Shown: piece after piece, positions 31,690-42,875 of the stretch
Numbering within the stretch: position 1 is the first letter of the stretch
How the letters are laid out: every line of letters starts with the position of its first letter
DNA from: Cacajao melanocephalus
Lineage: Eukaryota; Chordata; Mammalia; Primates; Pitheciidae
Direction: 5' to 3'
DNA: 64,000 nucleotides
Assembly: GCA_963573385.1 (NCBI GenBank)
Contig: CAUYLG010061956.1
Span: 20,001-84,000 of the forward strand
Position numbers and translations under genes: made by a program
The notes under the pieces: model-generated
The model's input: the letters and a program-made list of their open reading frames with translations, nothing else
Database searches by the model: none
What the model was told of the DNA's origin: nothing

Positions 31690-32435
31690 CCTAGGATTTT
31701 TCCAAAGTCCTCTCTTGATCTTACACCCCACATTCTGTACATCAAAAAATCCTATTGGTTCTACCTTCAAAATCCAACTACAATCCCATAACCTCTTACC
31801 ACCCCGGTTGTTAAGTATTCTGGTCCAACCCACTACCATCATCTCCCTGGAATAAGAAACTCCTAACTAGTCTTCTTGCTTCTCTTTTGACCCCTTGCCC
31901 AGGCTGGTCTCAAACTATAGTCCTACTTGTCTTTAAAGCTATGCCATTGTTCCACATTTTGCTCAGGATAAGACAACTCATCTCCTATGACACTGTCTAT
32001 CTCGTTACACTCCAGTTACACTGGCATCACTGATGTTCCTGGAACATGCCAGGCATGACCCACCTCCTACCTTGAAGATTTTGCTCAAATATCACTACCT
32101 CAAGAAAACCTATCCTGACCAATATTTTTAAAAATTGAAAGGACTCTTCAACACACACACACACACATACACACACACACACTCACCCTATTAATTCCCT
32201 TTATATTGCTCTTCCCCCAACTCCCCGCAATATTTATCTCTTTGCACCAGGCCAGATAATTTACTTTTTTACCATGATCATAGCATTTTCATCTCTTTCG
32301 TCCTCTCATTAGTGTGTGAGTGTCCTGAAGACAGGGGTCTTTGCTGTCTCACTGATAAATTAAGTATATTAAGTATTAAAAACAGTACCTGGCTTATAAC
32401 ATGTGCTTCCTAAATACTGAATGAATAAATCACTT
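31690..32435 (+). mobile_element. L2 LINE 3' region, sense
   Basis: A long L2 3' segment: 'ttggttctaccttcaaaatccaac', 'ggtccaacccactaccatcatctccctggaat', 'ctcctaactagtcttcttgcttc', 'tcctggaacatgccaggcatgaccc', 'ttttgctcaaatatcactacctc', 'gtcctgaagacaggggtctttg' and the ending 'gaatgaataaatca'. A CA run has grown at 32151-32182 within it. Confidence 0.85.
32151..32182. repeat. (AC)n microsatellite, interrupted
   Basis: AC repeats with one AT interruption near 32167, located inside the L2 at a site where L2 copies are often CA-rich. Confidence 0.9.
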
Positions 32436-33114
32436 TCAAGTTCATGAAAGTTAACATGAGGAAGAATTTGATTTCTTCCACTAGAGAAGTCAACTTCTTT
32501 CACTGTTCTCCACTAGAGAGAAAACTGAGAGACAGAGAGAGAGAATGAATAAAAGGACAATAATAAAATAAGGAAAAGCTTTTTTGACAATAAGAGAAAG
32601 CAAAACTATTAAAATTTTTTGTCAACAACAATCAAAATAAGCTACCTGAAAGAAATACCTTTTGATTATTCAGCTGTTTTTTGAGAGATAATATGGCTTC
32701 ATTGGTTAAGTATCAGTTGAAACAAAAACCAGAAAATATAGGGTAAAATTCAGACCTCTAATACTCAATGAGTATTAGACATTGGCCACATGTCTACAGA
32801 GAGATCTCTGCTACTCACCTTCTCTTCTCCTCTAAAATGATATCACTGACTCAATGTGTTTGAAGAGTTTCAAACACAATTTATTTTCATTGATTCTGTC
32901 AGAGTGGGACTTAACAATCTATATGGCATTGCATTTTCAGCTATAGAATCCTTGATGATAGCCTGTCTCAATAAATTAAATGGAGAGTTCAAATGCATTG
33001 ATTATTCATTTTTTGAGCAAGAGGGAGGTCACATTTCCTATCACACAGAAACAGAATAACCTCTATTACCTCATAGTTAGGAAAGTTGGGGATTTTGTTT
33101 GGTTAGTTTTTGGT
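32436..33114. other. Unassigned DNA
   Basis: No gene or clear repeat. There is a short GA-rich stretch (32533-32545). Confidence 0.4.
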
Positions 33115-33403
33115 TTTTTGTTGTTTTGAGATGGAATCTCACTCTGTCACCGGGCTGGAGTGCAGTGGTGCAATTATGGCTCACTACAGCCTCAACCTCC
33201 CCAGGTTCAGGTGATTGTCCTACCAGAGCCTATTGAGTAGCTGGGACTATAGGACTGTGCCACCACATCTGGCTAATATTTTTGTAGAGACAGGGTTTTG
33301 CCATGTTGCCCAATCTGGTCTCTAACTCTTAGGATGAAGATATTTATTCTCCTCGACCTCCCAAAGTGCTAGGATTATAGGCGTAAGCCACCGTGCCCAG
33401 TCA
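33115..33403 (-). mobile_element. Alu SINE, antisense, AluJo-like
   Basis: An antisense Alu with the old-class signature 'tatggctcactacagcctcaacctcc' in the right arm. It is diverged by many substitutions and small indels (for example 'aggatgaagatatttattc' in place of the usual sequence). T-rich tail at the left. Confidence 0.92.
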
Positions 33404-33859
33404 GGAAATTTATTTAATTAAGATTCCAAAGATAGATGCAAACAGTTTACATGCAAGTATTTTTGCTAGTCACAAAGAATATGAACAAAAATACACTGGT
33501 TTTAGGATTTTGTAGGTGAAAAAGTAGAATTCTGTATAAACTAGTATCAGCCTGGTGATGAATAGTCTTCATATGACAGAAAGATAAATTAATACCATCA
33601 ATTATAATCCAAATTGCCATTTTTGACCAAAATATTATAAATAACCAGATGGAAATTTAAGAAAAACAAAATGAATTTTCAGAATTCTATAAAACATTTT
33701 TTTCAGGTGAGGTTAATGTGGAAATTCAGATCAACATAAGTAAATAAACCTAAACAGGCAATCTGAATAGTTCTACCAAACCAACAACACTCATAATAAA
33801 AGAGCTTTTCATCAGTATTACACACATTATTTCTCTTTTTTTTTTTTTTGTCTTTTCCA

Positions 33860-34190
33860 GTATGATTTATTCAACAAATATTCATTGAGCATCTCATCTG
33901 TTAGGTGTCAGGCATTTTCTAAGAGCTGGGAATGCAACAGTGAATGAAACAAATACAAATCTTTACTCTCATGGAGCAAACATTCTAGTGGAGAAGTCAG
34001 ACAAATAAAACATTATTTAGTATGTTAGGAGCCTATATGGACTATGGAGAAAAATAAGGTAGGGAAGGGAATAAGAAATGCCAGGGAGAGCTGTGTGTGT
34101 GTGTGCGCGCGCGCACGTGTGTGTGCACGTGTGCACGTGCATTGGGGTGGAGGGAAGTGGTGCCTGCACTTTTAAATAAGGTACACACAT
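33860..34190 (-). mobile_element. L2 LINE fragment, antisense, with an alternating tract
   Basis: 'tttattcaacaaatattcattgagcatctc', 'gtgtcaggcattttctaagagctgggaatgcaacagtgaatg' and 'ctcatggagcaaacattctagtgg' are the antisense L2 3' end. The GT/GC/CACGTG tract at 34092-34142 lies within or at the edge of this fragment. Confidence 0.75.
34092..34142. repeat. 51-bp perfect alternating purine-pyrimidine tract
   Basis: Every base from 34092 to 34142 alternates pyrimidine and purine: TG repeats, then a GCGCGCGCGC core, then mixed TG/CA/CACGTG steps. Such sequences, especially with a CG core, are the classic Z-DNA-forming type. Confidence 0.9.
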
Positions 34191-35146
34191 TATTTCTTTG
34201 ACTTTCAATCAGTCTTGGTTAATACAAAAGTAACCCCAAGTCTCTTCAGAAATGAAAGTATACCTAAGTAAGGAAAGGAAATGTTTGAAGCTTATAAAAA
34301 ATAAAAATGTGTTTCACTGTTCTTACACTTATTTAAAGAAATGGCTCTTATTTTGGAAAAATAATTAAAGGACTATTTCAAATATATTTTTTCACAACTC
34401 TATTAAGAAAAATAAAGACTATTTCGAACATATTTTCTCACAACCCTATTTATTTTAAATATTTAAAGCTACAGAATAGGTGAAGAAATAGCACAATAAA
34501 GAACATATTCCCTTCAACTAGATTCAACAACAGTTATTTGCATATTTGCTTCAACTCTGTGTATACTATATAATTTTATATCATTTTCAACATATTTTTG
34601 AAACTTACAGTATATTTTATCAAAGCAATAATTCCCTGGTCTCTTCTATCCAACTAGTCTACAAATACCTGTGTCTATTAGGTTCCACATGCAAATGCCA
34701 CAGGAAAATATGATTTTTCCCTACTATTAAAGAGTATATGATCTACTGAGTAAAGAGAAAATCATAAACCAGGGAGATAAAGCTATGATAGATTTATGTG
34801 TTGGAAACATCTGGGACACAAGGGCATGAGTAAGTGGTCAATTCAATCCAGGGGAAACAGGGAAGAGACAGTATCAGGAAGAGACAGAGGGAAACCCAAT
34901 GAAACATCAGCCAATTGGTTTTGCATATTCAGCCTGGCAATAAACATCTTCTAAGGAAGCAAGTTAGACTGATACTATTTTGTAATTATCTGTGTCACCA
35001 TCCCTGCTTCTACTGTCCCTTTTACCTCCCAGCTGAATAGCCCAATGTCCTCCATGTTGTGGTTTAATACATTTCTATTTCCTGAGTGGTGCAAGTAAAG
35101 TCAAGTCCAGCAACAAACTTGACCACAGCATTTCAAATCATATTTC
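34191..35146. other. Unassigned AT-rich DNA
   Basis: No gene or repeat was recognised. A local near-repeat is visible: 'ggactatttcaaatatattttttcacaac' (34371) and 'gactatttcgaacatattttctcacaac' (34417), about 46 bp apart. Confidence 0.4.
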
Positions 35147-35214
35147 AGATCAGTGGTTATCAACATCAGCTGCACACTGGATTCGCCTAGGGAGCTTTAA
35201 AAAATACTAATACT
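35147..35214 (+). mobile_element. MER20-like hAT element, left half
   Basis: 'cagtggttatcaacatcagctgcacac' and 'cgcctagggagctttaaaaaatac' match the MER20 start. It is cut by the L1 inserted at 35215 and resumes at 36112. The target-site duplication overlaps its last 19 bases. Confidence 0.8.
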
Positions 35215-36111
35215 ACAAAGAACTAAAGCAGATTTACAAGAAAAAAACAAACCCATTCAAAACTGGATGAAGGATATGAACAGACACTTTTCAAAAGAAA
35301 ACATTTATGAGGACAACAAACACATGAAACAATGCTCAACATCACTGGTCATTAGAGAAATGCAAATCAAAACCATATTGAGATACCAGGTCATGCCAGT
35401 TAGAATGGCAATTATTAAAAAATCTGGAGACAACAGATGCTGGAGAGGATGTGGAGAAACAGGAACACTTTTACACTGTTGGTGGGAGTGTAAATTAGTG
35501 CAACCATTATGGAAGACAATGTGGTGATTCCTCAAGGATCTAGAAATAGAAATACCATCAGACCCAGCAATTCCATTACTGGATATATACCCAAAGGATT
35601 ATAAATGATTCTGTTATAAAGACACATGCACATGTATGTTCATTGTGGCACTGTTTACAATTGCAAAGACCTGGAACCAATGCAAATGCCCATCAATGAG
35701 AGACTGGATAAAGAAAATGCAGCACATATACACCATAGAATACTACACAGCCATAAAAAACGATGACTTCATATCCTTCATAGGGACATGGATGAATCTG
35801 GAAACCATCATTCTCAGCAAACTGACATAAGAACAGAAAACCAAACACTGCATGTTCTCACACATAGGCGGGTGTTGAACAATGAGAACACATGGCCACA
35901 AGGAGGGGAACATCACACACTGGGGTCTGTGGGGGGTGGGGGGCTAGGGGAGGGACAGCAGGAGGTGGGGAGGTTGGGGAGGGATAACATTGGGAGAAAT
36001 GCCTGATGTAGGTGATGGGGAGATGGAGGCAGCAAGCCACCATGGCATATGTGTACCTATGCAACAATCCTCCAAGATCTGCACATGTACCCCAGAACTT
36101 AAAGTACAATT
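35215..36111 (+). mobile_element. 5'-truncated primate L1 inside a MER20-like element
   Basis: Sense L1 3' end: ORF2 C-terminal part (Cys/His-motif segment recognisable at 35430-35490), a G-rich 3'UTR at 35931-35983 and a short A/T tail. It is flanked by TTTAAAAAATACTAATACT (35196-35214) and the same 19 bases with one A-to-G change (36112-36130). The ORF2 part contains stops. Confidence 0.95.
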
Positions 36112-36219
36112 TTTAAAAAATGCTAATACTAGGTTCTACTCCTGGAGATTCCAACTTCATTGGTGTGATGTGGGACTCCCCAACAAATTATAATGTGAAG
36201 TCAAGGCTAAGAACTACTG
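36112..36219 (+). mobile_element. MER20-like hAT element, right half
   Basis: It resumes 'tgctaatactaggttctactcctggagattccaact' and ends 'gtcaaggctaagaactactgt', the terminal inverted repeat side. Together with 35147-35214 it forms one element of about the usual 200-plus bp. Confidence 0.78.
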
Positions 36220-36224
36220 TTGTG

Positions 36225-36385
36225 ACTCTCCAACTTTAGAATGCATGCAAATTATGTGCAGCTCCTGTTAAGATAAAAATCTTGGCTCTGGGATGGGGCC
36301 TGAGATTCCGCATTTCTAGCATACATCTCCATGATGCCTGTGCTGCTAGTCTGGGGAACCCGCTTTGAGCAGCAAGATTTTATAT
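36225..36385 (+). mobile_element. Second hAT-type MER element
   Basis: 'gactctccaactttagaatgcatgcaaatt', 'gggatggggcctgagattccgcatttctag' and 'gatgcctgtgctgctagtctggggaacccgctttgag' follow a MER5/MER20-class consensus pattern. Subfamily not assigned. Confidence 0.7.
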
Positions 36386-36399
36386 CATGAACTACTATT

Positions 36400-37375
36400 A
36401 GTAGCAAGATATTAGTCATAAACTGATCGCAGCTGCTATTGCCCAAGTTGTGACAATGCCAGTCAGGTCTAAGGACTCACTAGGGAGCCCACTTTGCCAA
36501 TGTTACCCCAAGCTGCAAGCTGAAAGAGAAGTCACTTCTAACACTTCTGATACCAAATGCATGAGCAATTTTGGTTTTCACACCAAGCAATTCTCCATTT
36601 CTTTGTGGACACTCACCAGTGTTCTACAATTTAACTCAATTTTCACACTAACCACTCAGAGGTAGCGTAGACTCCACAGGTTAAATGATCAGCCCCACAA
36701 GAGTGCCTTCTACTTCAGACACCAATTACAAGTAGTAGGTCCCCAGGTTACCCATAGCTCCTGTCCATCTTGGCTGCAAGTTGGAGCCTCTCACGACCTC
36801 CTCCTCAATTGGAATCATTTGCTATAATGGCTCACAGAACCTAGGAGGACACTTTGCTTGCTATTACTGGTTTATGATAAAGGATATAAGTGAACAGCCA
36901 GTGAGAGGTACACAACGTGAGGTCCAGAAGAGTCCCAAGCATAGGAGCTTCTGTCTCGATGGAGTTGGGCTGCACCACCCTCCTGGTACACGGATGCGTT
37001 CACCAACCCAGAAACCCTCCAAACCTCATTGTTTAGGGGTTTTATGGAGGTTCCACTATGTGGATGTGATTAAATCACTGGCTATTGGCTATCAGTTCAA
37101 TCTCCAGCCTCCTCTCCTCCCTGGAGGGAAGGGATACTGAAAGTTCCAATCTTCTAATCATGCCTTGGTCTTTCTAGTGACCATCCTCCATCCTCAAGTT
37201 ATCTAGAGACCCTCAGCCTCCAGTCTTCTCATTAGCATAAACTCAGGTGTGTATGAAAGGAGCTTATTGTGAATAACAAAACATGTTCCCCTCACCCCAA
37301 CACTCATCAAATTATAAGGGTTTTAGATGTTCTATGCCAGGAAACAGTACTAAGACCAAATATGTATGCCTTATT
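36400..37375 (-). mobile_element. LTR-like interspersed repeat, family not assigned
   Basis: The stretch with 'gctataatggctcacagaacctaggaggacactttgcttgc', 'taaaggatataa', 'ggagcttctgtctcgatggagttgggctgcaccaccctcctgg', 'ggttttatggaggttcc' and 'ctcattagcataaactcagg' reads as the antisense of a solo LTR that recurs in mammalian genomes. A 119-codon open frame (36781-37140) lies in it; I treat it as a by-product. Boundaries are approximate. Confidence 0.55.
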
Positions 37376-37410
37376 CTATCATATCACATAAATCCTTTCC
37401 CCTCTACAGT

Positions 37411-37602
37411 TTATCTGGTCTAGTGGTACTTGAAATCCCTGGACCAGCAGCATCAGTGTCTCCTAGAAACTAATGAGAAATGCAACTTCTTGGACCTCAC
37501 CCCAGACCTAATAAATAAGACACTCTGGAGGTAGGGCACTGCAATCTGTTTTAATATCTAGGGGAAGCTGATACATGCTCAAATTTGAAAACCAGTGACC
37601 CA
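37411..37602 (+). mobile_element. Third hAT-type MER element
   Basis: 'tagtggtacttgaaatccctggaccagcagcatcagtgtctcc', 'tcttggacctcaccccagaccta', 'actctggaggtagggc' and 'caaatttgaaaaccagtgacc' cover both termini of a MER5/MER20-class element. Orientation relative to the family consensus is tentative. The copy at 62570 belongs to the same family. Confidence 0.75.
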
Positions 37603-37659
37603 GCCTGTCTATTTGGGGTTCTTCCTTGCTCCCCTTTTCATCCTTCTGACCAACTATTC

Positions 37660-37825
37660 TAAATTAGTGATTCTACTTGATTGCCTATTAGAATTTCTTA
37701 GGGAACCTTTATAACATGCCTATGATCAGCCCAAAAGCTCTGGGAGTTGGGCCTGGTTATGAAAACACTGTTGCAAAAGCTCCCCCAGGTGATTCTATTG
37801 TACAATTGATGCTGAGAATTTTTGT
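37660..37825 (+). mobile_element. MER20-like hAT element
   Basis: 'gtgattctacttgattgcctattagaatttcttagggaacc', 'gctctgggagttgggcc' and 'aagctcccccaggtgattctattg' give the MER20 layout. Confidence 0.65.
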
Positions 37826-38109
37826 TTCAAATGATCCCCAGAAGATCCTTTGATATGGAATCTTTTCCTTTGGCCAATCTGTTTCTGAAATCTATCCACA
37901 AACACATTTTGCAGATTATCCAATCCGTCCCTCGTGCCATATTGTTGACTGACTTCTAAATCCCCTTTTGCAGTGCTTTGGGTGAATATTGCAGCTCAAT
38001 TCCTTCCACCTTATTTACTTAATCTAAAATTGGTATATCCTAGTAAGTAGAGTTTTTATATACAAATGTCTTGGCTGATTTCACAAAGGCCACATCCCAT
38101 TAGATTTTC

Positions 38110-38335
38110 CTTTGCATTCTCTATGAAGCCTCTTCTGTTCCCTCCTAATGCATACATCTTCCAAAAGTCCCACTGAGCCATCTTTCCTCCATTTGCCATC
38201 ACATTGCACAGCTTAATATTTTTTATTCATTTAAATGCTTGTCTTTCCTTTCTAGACTATAAGCCATTAGGGTAAAGGTAGATGTCTTTCCTAGATCTAG
38301 GTTTTCAGCATATTTAGAACGTTGTGAATACTGTA
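38110..38335 (+). mobile_element. L2 LINE fragment, sense
   Basis: 'tctatgaagcctcttctg' and 'tttcctttctagactataagccattagggtaaaggtagatgtctttc' parallel the L2 3' region. Diverged. Confidence 0.55.
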
Positions 38336-40145
38336 CCCTCCAAAGGTTTGTGGAATAGAAGATCAATATCCAGTGCTAACTGTCCCCACAATCTTCATCA
38401 AATTGCTAGCCTTCAGACACAGTGCCTTAATTTCTGCCCTGCTCTTCTTGAGTTGTCTTATCTAGTATGTTTCTCCAGCCCATTCCCTTGGTCCAGAGAA
38501 TGAGCTTCAATTTTGGTCCTGTCTCCTTCTCCAAGAACTCTCTGCATCCTCAAAACACCATGGTTGAGTTATAATGAGTACCCTTGAGAAGAGACTAATT
38601 CTGGAGGTACATTCAGCAGTTATACTCCTTTGTTAAACATTTCATGCGCACATACTGTTTTCGATCAACAAGCAGATAAGTCTTTAACTCTAGGTTTTTA
38701 AAATTAAAAAAAAAATTGTAGTTACTGTATTTTCTCTCTCCTTCCCCAAAAGAGTTCATTATGCATATTTCCACTACTATGATCTATACTCATCAATCAG
38801 ATTGTTAGATCTGAGAATTTAGGAGAGTATTTCTGTTTATTTTGACATGTAGAAATTCTGTTGAATCTGACCTGAAGAATTTCTCAAATATATCCTATTT
38901 TATTTAACTGATCATTTGCTTCTCAAAATATTATTTCTTGCAATTATGCCATTGGTCAGAGGGCTGTCTTTCTAGTTATTGGGATAGGACTAGAATCAGT
39001 TCTTTTTTTCTCTAAGTAACGTGGTCTTTGCACAGCCTAGTAACCTGCGGGTAAAACAGACAAGACTTAAGGTCACCACTGGCCAGACCTCCCAGTGGTG
39101 CCTACAGGCTCCCAGTGAAATAGACTCTACCTTGCATTGGTGGGTCTCAGCAAGTACAAAGGTGTCAGGACAAGCCTTTCTGAGACAGCTAGACTTGGTC
39201 CCAACCCACAGTGAAGGTAGCCAGGTATTCAGAAACTGGACTGACCAGGCACAAAGAAAAAAACAAAAACACAAACAAACAAACAAAAAGTAACTTTTCC
39301 AAATAAGCAGCAAAAAGTGAATCCCTTTATTTTATTTCAAGTATAGCATTGTCTAAACTCAAAGTGCTTTGCTAAATCGAGTCAGCTAGCTTTGTAACTA
39401 AGACCTGCAGTCTTTAATTACCTTAAGGAGAAAGTCTGGTGTCCAAAGAAAGTCTCATGACAAACTGGGTTTTGCTTGGGGGTGGGAGAAGGCCCAGGAA
39501 TGAGGCTGTCTTGGGGATCCCCTGCCAAATCAAGTATCTCTTCATCCTTCATGGTGATGAGACTGGTGATCCACATAATTAATATAAGCTCACACAGAAG
39601 TAAACATGAAACGATTAAACAGGAAGCCTTTAACCAGGCAGCAGGCAGCAGGGAGGTGGGGGGGAAAATTAATGGATAACAGAGTCTTATAAACACAGGC
39701 GAGTAGTACATGGTATTTTTAAATGAACCTTTGTTCCTGGTCTAAAATCAAATAGGTTTTGAAACTTGTCTCTCCACAACAGCCTGGACAAGGTGGTTTG
39801 GAGCAAGTGTTATGCCCAGAATATTTACACTCTGGCAGTTACAGCATAGTATATGTGATAACTATATTCCGTATATAAAATAGCAAATTCAAAAAGAACT
39901 GGTAAGAAAAATAGTTGTTGAATAATTTGTACTCCTTAAAGACTAAATTTGGAGGAACAGCAGATAGCTTGAGAGCCCACTACGTTTGGCCTTTAAACAG
40001 TATACCTGTTGTGGTGGGCAGAGGGAGTGAGGGTGAGGTCTTTATTTATGAGTTGAATAGGGATCAGGCACCCTGTGAACTGCTGGGAATATGTCATCTC
40101 ATTTAACAGTAAATACATCTTATTTGAACTCTCTGATATCATGCA
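38336..40145. other. Unassigned DNA with two overlapping open frames
   Basis: Frames at 39021-39293 (+, 90 codons) and 38996-39313 (-, 105 codons) cover the same DNA on opposite strands. An (AAAC)n-like run closes the first. I see no protein family and no clear repeat family. A further pair of overlapping frames lies at 39418-39711. Confidence 0.35.
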
Positions 40146-40167
40146 TTTTTTTTTTTTTTTTTTTTTT
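40146..40167. repeat. T22 homopolymer
   Basis: 22 uninterrupted Ts followed directly by GCAG. No retroelement body is recognisable on the right, where an antisense SINE would lie, so it is not clearly a tail. Confidence 0.9.
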
Positions 40168-42170
40168 GCAGAACATACAGGGTTAACATATGGGCCCTAT
40201 TCAGCAAGTGAAGTTCAAGATAGGCACGTCCCATTTCCAACAGATAAATGGCACAAAGAGAGGAGAAAACACACTAACTGCAGAATCTCTTGATTAAAGC
40301 CTCCTTGTACAGAGATTTTAAAATGAGGCTTGCTTTCTTTTTTTAATGTTTCAATTAGGGAATTAAGCTAAAAGGAAAAATAAAAATCTGCCCTGCAGTT
40401 TTCTGCATCAGGAAAATAAGTTGTGATAGGATGTCACTTTTGATCCTTTCTCAAATGATCTGAGTTATAGTTGAATGTTACCAGGGACCACAGTTTGGGT
40501 TTCATTAGCAGTAAGTCTAGAAAGTCTAAGTTCAGGACCTCCCTATAGAGTTTGACTGTGGGCAGTGGGTGAACACCTAGGGACTACCATCACCAGCATA
40601 ACAGCCAGCTCAGAAGTCTTTTCCTGCCCCAGAAAGGAAGAATCACACCTTTGGCAGAAGATTGAAGGCAGGATGACTAATACTGTATTTATAGGAACCC
40701 CAAAAGAAACACCCCAAACCCTTTGGCTGTTGCCTGTTCATTGTCTGCTGAAATGCCTATTGCATCATATTTTTTTTAAGTCAAGCAAGACCCAGCATGT
40801 GGAGAGGAGGCAGCTGGTAATTTTGCTACTGTTATAAAACACAGCCTTTGATGAAAGCATCAAATGGTATCTCCACGTGTACAGGTAAGGAAACAAGAAT
40901 TAGAGGAGGTTGACTTTCTTCCTTGTCTATTACCACATTGAGTAAGTAGCAGAATCAGTTGAATTCAGGCAGTTTATTGTCAGGTATATGTTCTCTGCTC
41001 TTCCCTACCTTGTCATGAGGGTAGTATCAGTCATACAGTGTAAACTGCCCTCTACCAGGAATACAGAAACATACCACAGCCAATGGAAAATCAGAAAGGT
41101 GAAGAAAAAGGGACTAGCGATTCCCAGCTAACATTGTAAACATGGTAACAGTGTAAACACTGCATCTAGAGGGATACAGAACTTGTACTTCAGTTTTTTT
41201 CCTGAAATTTCAATCCTTTCCAGTGAATCTGGATTTTTTAAATTAAATATTAGTAAGGATGTATCCTGGAGCCAGTTGAACCAAATTGATGTTTTTCTTC
41301 AAGATTCTAATGCACTTGCTGCAAATGCTGGTGATGAACCCTTAAGTAGGGCCTGAATAGAGCCTGAACCCCTTGGATTTAATGCTGATGGGAGGCCTGA
41401 TGTCCCTTACTCTGCTTTCTTGGAGTAACACTGATAAAAGAAACAGCCTAAGGGGAAATCCTACCAATATAACTCCAATTTTTTAATTTTTGCTTTTATG
41501 AAGACTTTCAGTATGTTGGATTTATTTTCCACAGACAAGTGCTTGTGTTTTCACATTCTCATTATATGGGAAAAGTGCAAAAAGGAACAGAAAATTACCA
41601 CAATAAAATTAGAAAAGCAAAGTGTAAATTTTGAAAACCAGATGGAATATTTCTGGATGGCTTGCATTTTGAAAGCTCATTATTTCAGCTCCAAAATTAA
41701 GTAAATTTTTTGTGGACTAAATATAATTTTATAACCATAAAAACAGTTTTAGAACCGTTTCAAAGGCTTGACATGTTTGACCAAACTTCTTAAAACCATT
41801 CTGTCACCCAAAGGGCAGCGCAAAAGAATAGAGGAACAAAATGTGCATCAAATGTTTCATTAAATAAGCGCAATTGGCAAAACCTTTAATCCACCTCACA
41901 GCGCTAGGCACACCCTCCAAACATAGATGATAAATAGGAAAAACATGGTGAGGCTTTGGTCATGCAACACATCTGTTCACTTAGTTGGGTCATGTTTTAG
42001 ATTTGGGCATAACAAGATTTGATTGTCTTTATGTACAGTGACAGCAATGTAATGAATGTTGTTTGAACTCTGAATTGTATAAATACGTAGACATGTTGAT
42101 TTGAGAAGAGAAAACAAAGCATGTGAAAATTGGCAAAATACCCATTTCAAGAATTACAGATACTCTTCTT
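40168..42170. other. Unassigned DNA
   Basis: No gene. A faint antisense MIR-like piece may lie at 40855-40985 ('tacaggtaaggaaacaagaattagagg', 'agtagcagaatcagttgaattcaggcag'). Confidence 0.35.
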
Positions 42171-42200
42171 AAAAAAAAGAAAGAAAGAAAGAAAGAAAAG
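42171..42200. repeat. (GAAA)n microsatellite
   Basis: An A8 run followed by five to six GAAA units. Confidence 0.9.
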
Positions 42201-42465
42201 ACTAGCACGCAAATGGCAGACCACCCACGAAGTGCAACTAAAATCTGAACAACATGAACAAAATAAAATGTTCTCCAGTCAGTACAATTCCTAAAAGTAT
42301 TAACTTTAAAAAGCTCTTCATTTAATCCAATGACCTTAAAATATGTCATTGAAATACAGACTCCTTTTGTGTAATCAGTGGAAGTCCTCTCACATATATG
42401 AAATGAATTGAGATCATTAGAAAAGGCCAATAATTGGCATAAAAGAGGTTTTTAATACCTATTCG

Positions 42466-42509
42466 TAGACTGCATTCTAGCCTGGGCAATAGAACAAGAA
42501 TCCCATTCT
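42466..42509 (+). mobile_element. Alu 3'-end fragment
   Basis: 'gactgcattctagcctgggcaatagaacaagaatcccattctc' is the end of an Alu right arm without the rest of the element. It leads directly into a pyrimidine tract in place of an A tail. Confidence 0.7.
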
Positions 42510-42604
42510 CTCTCCCTCTTTCTCTTCCTCTTTCTTTCTCTCTTACATTCTTTTTTTCTTCTTTCTTTCACTCTTTCTACTTTTCTCTCTTTTTCTTTCT
42601 TTCA
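42510..42604. repeat. CT-rich (pyrimidine) tract
   Basis: About 95 bp almost wholly C and T on the + strand, made of CTTT, CTCT and CCTCTT units, followed by an A run and a T run. Confidence 0.9.
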
Positions 42605-42629
42605 AAAAAAAAAATTTTTTTTTAAAGGC

Positions 42630-42875
42630 CAATAATAATGATAGTTGCTAGTATTTACGGGGCACTTTCTATGGGTGAAACAGAAGTATTATACATGTTA
42701 TCTTATGCAATCCTATCATCAAACCTATAAAATAAATATTAAATGAAACATACACATTTGTCAAATAAAGAAAGGCTAAGATACTAAATACATTGCATAA
42801 AGTCACATAGCAATATTCAAACTCAGGGCCATCCTAGTCTAAGACATGTGGCCTTTCACTACAATATGCTGACAT
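42630..42875 (-). mobile_element. MIR SINE, antisense
   Basis: 'atttacggggcactttctatgggtga', 'gttatcttatgcaatcctatcatcaaacctataaaataaatatta', 'aaagtcacatagcaatattcaaactcagg' and 'cctagtctaagacatgtg' follow antisense MIR. Confidence 0.75.

Noticed and set aside
36781..37140. 119-codon open frame as a possible gene
   Set aside because: It lies in DNA that reads as an LTR-like repeat, and the translation has no recognisable domain.
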